Source: Polytrichum commune (lineage: Eukaryota; Streptophyta; Polytrichopsida; Polytrichales; Polytrichaceae). Taken from it: a DNA stretch of 64,000 nucleotides. The notes beneath the pieces are model-generated. The model worked only from the letters and a program-made list of their open reading frames with translations, had not been told where the DNA came from and made no database searches. Shown in pieces: positions 61,559 to 64,000 of the stretch (within the stretch, counting starts at the first letter, position 1; each line of letters opens with the position of its first letter). Made by a program: the position numbers and the translations under genes. The stretch is taken from the NCBI GenBank assembly GCA_950295325.1, contig OX485808.1:11040501-11104500 (forward strand), written 5' to 3'.

Positions 61559-61713
61559 CGGGGTTGATCACCTGAACCAATTCTGACACCATCTATCGGT
61601 ATCTCCGACTATAATAGTGTGAAAAGTGGTACACCAACATCTATTTCTCAACATAATCCCCCGGCAATTTCACGACTGGAACCGGATGGAAATTTTGGTA
61701 TGATCGGGGCATG
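61559..61713 (+). repeat. Repeat family R2, single copy
   Basis: Starts GGGGTTGATCACC and follows the same block order as the tandem pair upstream of the COR413 gene: GACACCATC, CGGTATCTCCGACT, GTGTGAAAAGTGG, CCAACATCTATTTCTCAACA, then ATGATCGGGGCATG. It lies close downstream of an R1 fragment. Confidence 0.75.
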
Positions 61714-61850
61714 AATGTGAAGTCAGGGCAACTGAAGAAGCAGCAGCAGATGGAATCAGCAAGTGTTTGCAAGAAGAAGTCTAGACATTTATGATTATGT
61801 TGCCTTATCCACTGCTGAATCATGCGACATGAGCCTCTTTGAGCCTCTTG

Positions 61851-62066
61851 ATACCAGGGCCACACCGGTAGGCTTAGCTAGAAACACCAGCCCTACGTAT
61901 TCTCCGGGAATACAGGGCTGGGATTTCAGATGGCTGGAGCAGGTTACTTCTAGCCACTCCAGTAGCTCCAGCCATCTAAAATCCCAGCCCTGTATTCCCG
62001 GAGAATACGTAGGGCTGGTGTTTCTGTCTACTGGAGCTGCTGGGGTTTTTGGTGTGGCCCTGGTAT
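61851..62066. mobile_element. Long near-perfect hairpin, 216 bp
   Basis: Inner arms at 61881-61940 and 61965-62024 are 60-bp inverted copies with one mismatch and a 24-nt loop. Outer arms at 61851-61866 (ATACCAGGGCCACACC) and 62051-62066 are perfect 16-bp inverted repeats. Between inner and outer arms the two sides differ in length (14 against 26 nt). It looks like a young foldback MITE; CAGGG...CCCTG tips resemble hAT ends, but no 8-bp duplication is seen. A transcript would form a long RNA hairpin able to feed small-RNA processing. Confidence 0.85.
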
Positions 62067-64000
62067 GAGTCTTGACACCATCCACATCAGTTAACAATTT
62101 TTGTCACAAAAGTCTGTACTTCGTCAAACATTAATTTATGCATAAAGACATCCACGTTGAACTTGGTGCTATACATGATGGGTTGCCGTCCTTAGCACAG
62201 ATTTCATGAAACTTATAAGCTCCACTGTAATTGATGAAGTTGTACATGAGCCGCATAACGAATGTATACTTTACTTAACTTAACCTAACATGGCATCAGA
62301 TAACATCTCGGTGGTCAAAGGAACACACATAAGAGATGAATGGGGAAAAAATCACATCATAATGTGTATCAATGCAAGTGTTGACTCAAATGAAGAGTTT
62401 TCAGTGAACTCAAATGAGCCTCGAGAGACGAAACTGCAAGGACCGTGTGCTTTCAGTGGACATTTGAATGACACTTTACAGTGCACAGTTTATAAAACTA
62501 GCACTATGGGATTTGTCTTGTCAAGGTTACTACTAGTTCTCTTTCAAGATGGTTATCAAATCTATGAATCTGGAGATCCTAAAATGTATCATTCTGGTAG
62601 ATGGTAAGATCATCTACATGAAGTGGAAGAAAACTACACCATTTATGGTTTAGTGTCATTTTACCCTATTTTGAGGCGTATGTTAGGTTATAGTAATGAT
62701 CAACAATTTCATCACTAGTGTCACCTTATGACACTTGGTGCTCAAGTGCACTTACTAATATCTTGGTATGAGTTTACGAGTATGTTCAATAATGTTATGA
62801 GGTGTATGCTTATGTTACATAATGGTCTACAAGTTGATTAAAGCGTGCACAACTGACACTTGACATTAGTATGCTCAAGAATACCTTTCTCTTGCATGAA
62901 ACTATCATCTTCAATAGCCCAATGTGGTGTACTAAATTTCATAATGTAAATAAATTTTCACTTAAATGAGCTAAGTATGTTAACGAATAGTATCATATTG
63001 ACAATTAGTGGACGTGACGCTTTGAGACCTCTAGCTAGGCATCTAGTTTAGGCCCTTCGCAAATAATGTGCGTGACACTAAATGATGTGCTCTACATTGT
63101 TTATGGTATTTAAAGTCACGTTTTATCCTAGAGCTACATAATGGTAAAACTTATGCTAAAAATGTAATGTTTACCAAGTAAAGTCATAATTTTATGTTGT
63201 ATTATTCATACAACCTATTTAATCTTTGTATGTAACAAATGAAATCTATAGTAAGAAGCTTTAGCCTTGCGTAATTTCAAATAGTAAGTGACACTAAATA
63301 CCATAAACGATGTAGTGGTACAACCACATGATCCATGTAGGGTGGGCAAGATACAAATTCAATTGCATTGCTTAAGATATTTGGTGCCATATGTCCAATC
63401 ATATCAGTTACCCTATATTGAAGTCTATGTACATATTACACTAAATGTTAAGATGTCTATCATTTATTACCACAATAGAAATAACAATTAAACTAGATTA
63501 ATTTGAGTTTAGAATTATAATGAAATTAATTTCTTGCTTGCAATCATGAATAGAATAAATTATTCTTCCTATTTGAAACTAATAATTTTATTAAATTTTA
63601 TTTACAAAATTGTATATTATTTGCATCTATATAAAGATCTCTAATTTTCTTATAAAAAATAAAAAATCACAATAATCATAATCAATAAAATAAATGTGGA
63701 GATGTCTTCCATTGTTCTACATGAAGTGGTCAACCTTATTTTGCCACCTTAGTACGTAATTCAATTCTCATTTGTCACTCGTTGCATTAGGTTTCAAAAT
63801 GTTAAAAGAAATTTATTTGGAAGATTTCTTTGACAAATATTATCATGTTGACAATTGATGGACACACTAGGGAAAAAAAATTTCTAAAATCTAGATGTGT
63901 AGTTTTCACGGGTAGATCACTAAGTGCATTTTTAAAACGACATGCGGCATAATATAGAGAGGATTAAAATCATTTGAAATAAAAATTATAAAGGAATTCC
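62067..64000. other. Gene-free AT-rich stretch with a weak hairpin
   Basis: A 105-codon frame at 62290-62607 (MASDNISVVKGTHIRDEWGK) has no recognised motif or splice support. An inverted repeat pairs 63092-63119 with 63288-63315 (GTTTATGGTATTT / AAATACCATAAAC), with GTGACACTAAAT repeated nearby. The rest is very AT-rich and featureless. Confidence 0.45.

Noticed and set aside
62290-62607. 105-codon plus-strand frame
   Set aside because: Longest frame of its area but with no motif, no flanking exons and AT-rich random-looking codon use.

Overview
The window reads as nuclear DNA of a land plant. It is AT-rich, with genes split by GT-AG introns, genes lying far apart, and very many transposon remnants. 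Two protein families place it among plants: a complete COR413-type cold-regulated membrane protein, and the leucine-rich-repeat part of an NBS-LRR disease-resistance gene. The retroelement fragments include a non-LTR reverse transcriptase and what looks like a restriction-endonuclease-like C-terminus. These would fit a non-seed plant (moss, liverwort, fern or lycophyte), but I cannot fix the lineage from sequence alone.

Layout. 1-8.6 kb has no gene; it holds a PIF/Harbinger-like element (651-1210) and an inverted-repeat element (7116-7523). 8.67-10.41 kb (minus) is a decayed LRR exon of an NBS-LRR gene. 13.8-16.2 kb (minus) is the intact four-exon COR413 gene, with a degenerate tandem repeat in intron 1 and a doubled 160-bp repeat upstream. 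17-34 kb has no intact gene and many mobile elements: a Harbinger-like MITE (19130-19563), a 50-bp minisatellite, a pogo-like element (21925-22953), a degenerate LINE reverse transcriptase (minus, 23130-24480), foldback elements, a larger Harbinger-like element (26020-27772), and a dispersed repeat interrupted by a CACTA-like insert. 34.6-39.7 kb (minus) is an intact five-exon gene for a 742-residue protein with a myristoylation/palmitoylation-type N-terminus and no family I recognise.

40-53 kb holds a 55-bp miniature CACTA-like element, two LINE C-terminal fragments side by side, another Harbinger-like MITE (46619-47166), an uncharacterised 167-codon exon-like ORF (minus), a 354-bp tandem duplication with short GC palindromes, and a pyrimidine-rich tract.

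53.07-60.14 kb is the most unusual region. Its two ends are inverted repeats of each other (about 165 bp clearly alike, with longer arms of opposite purine/pyrimidine bias). Between them lies a decayed multi-exon gene whose predicted N-terminus copies the histone H3 tail (MARTKQTTRK) and whose middle contains a ParB/sulfiredoxin-like VVNGQHT motif. Palindromic GC hairpins are scattered through its 5' side and one of its introns. I read it as a large terminal-inverted-repeat mobile element or captured gene. 60-64 kb has no gene but holds a very well conserved hairpin (61851-62066).

Only two loci look like intact host protein genes. Nothing suggests operons or prokaryotic, organellar or viral origin.
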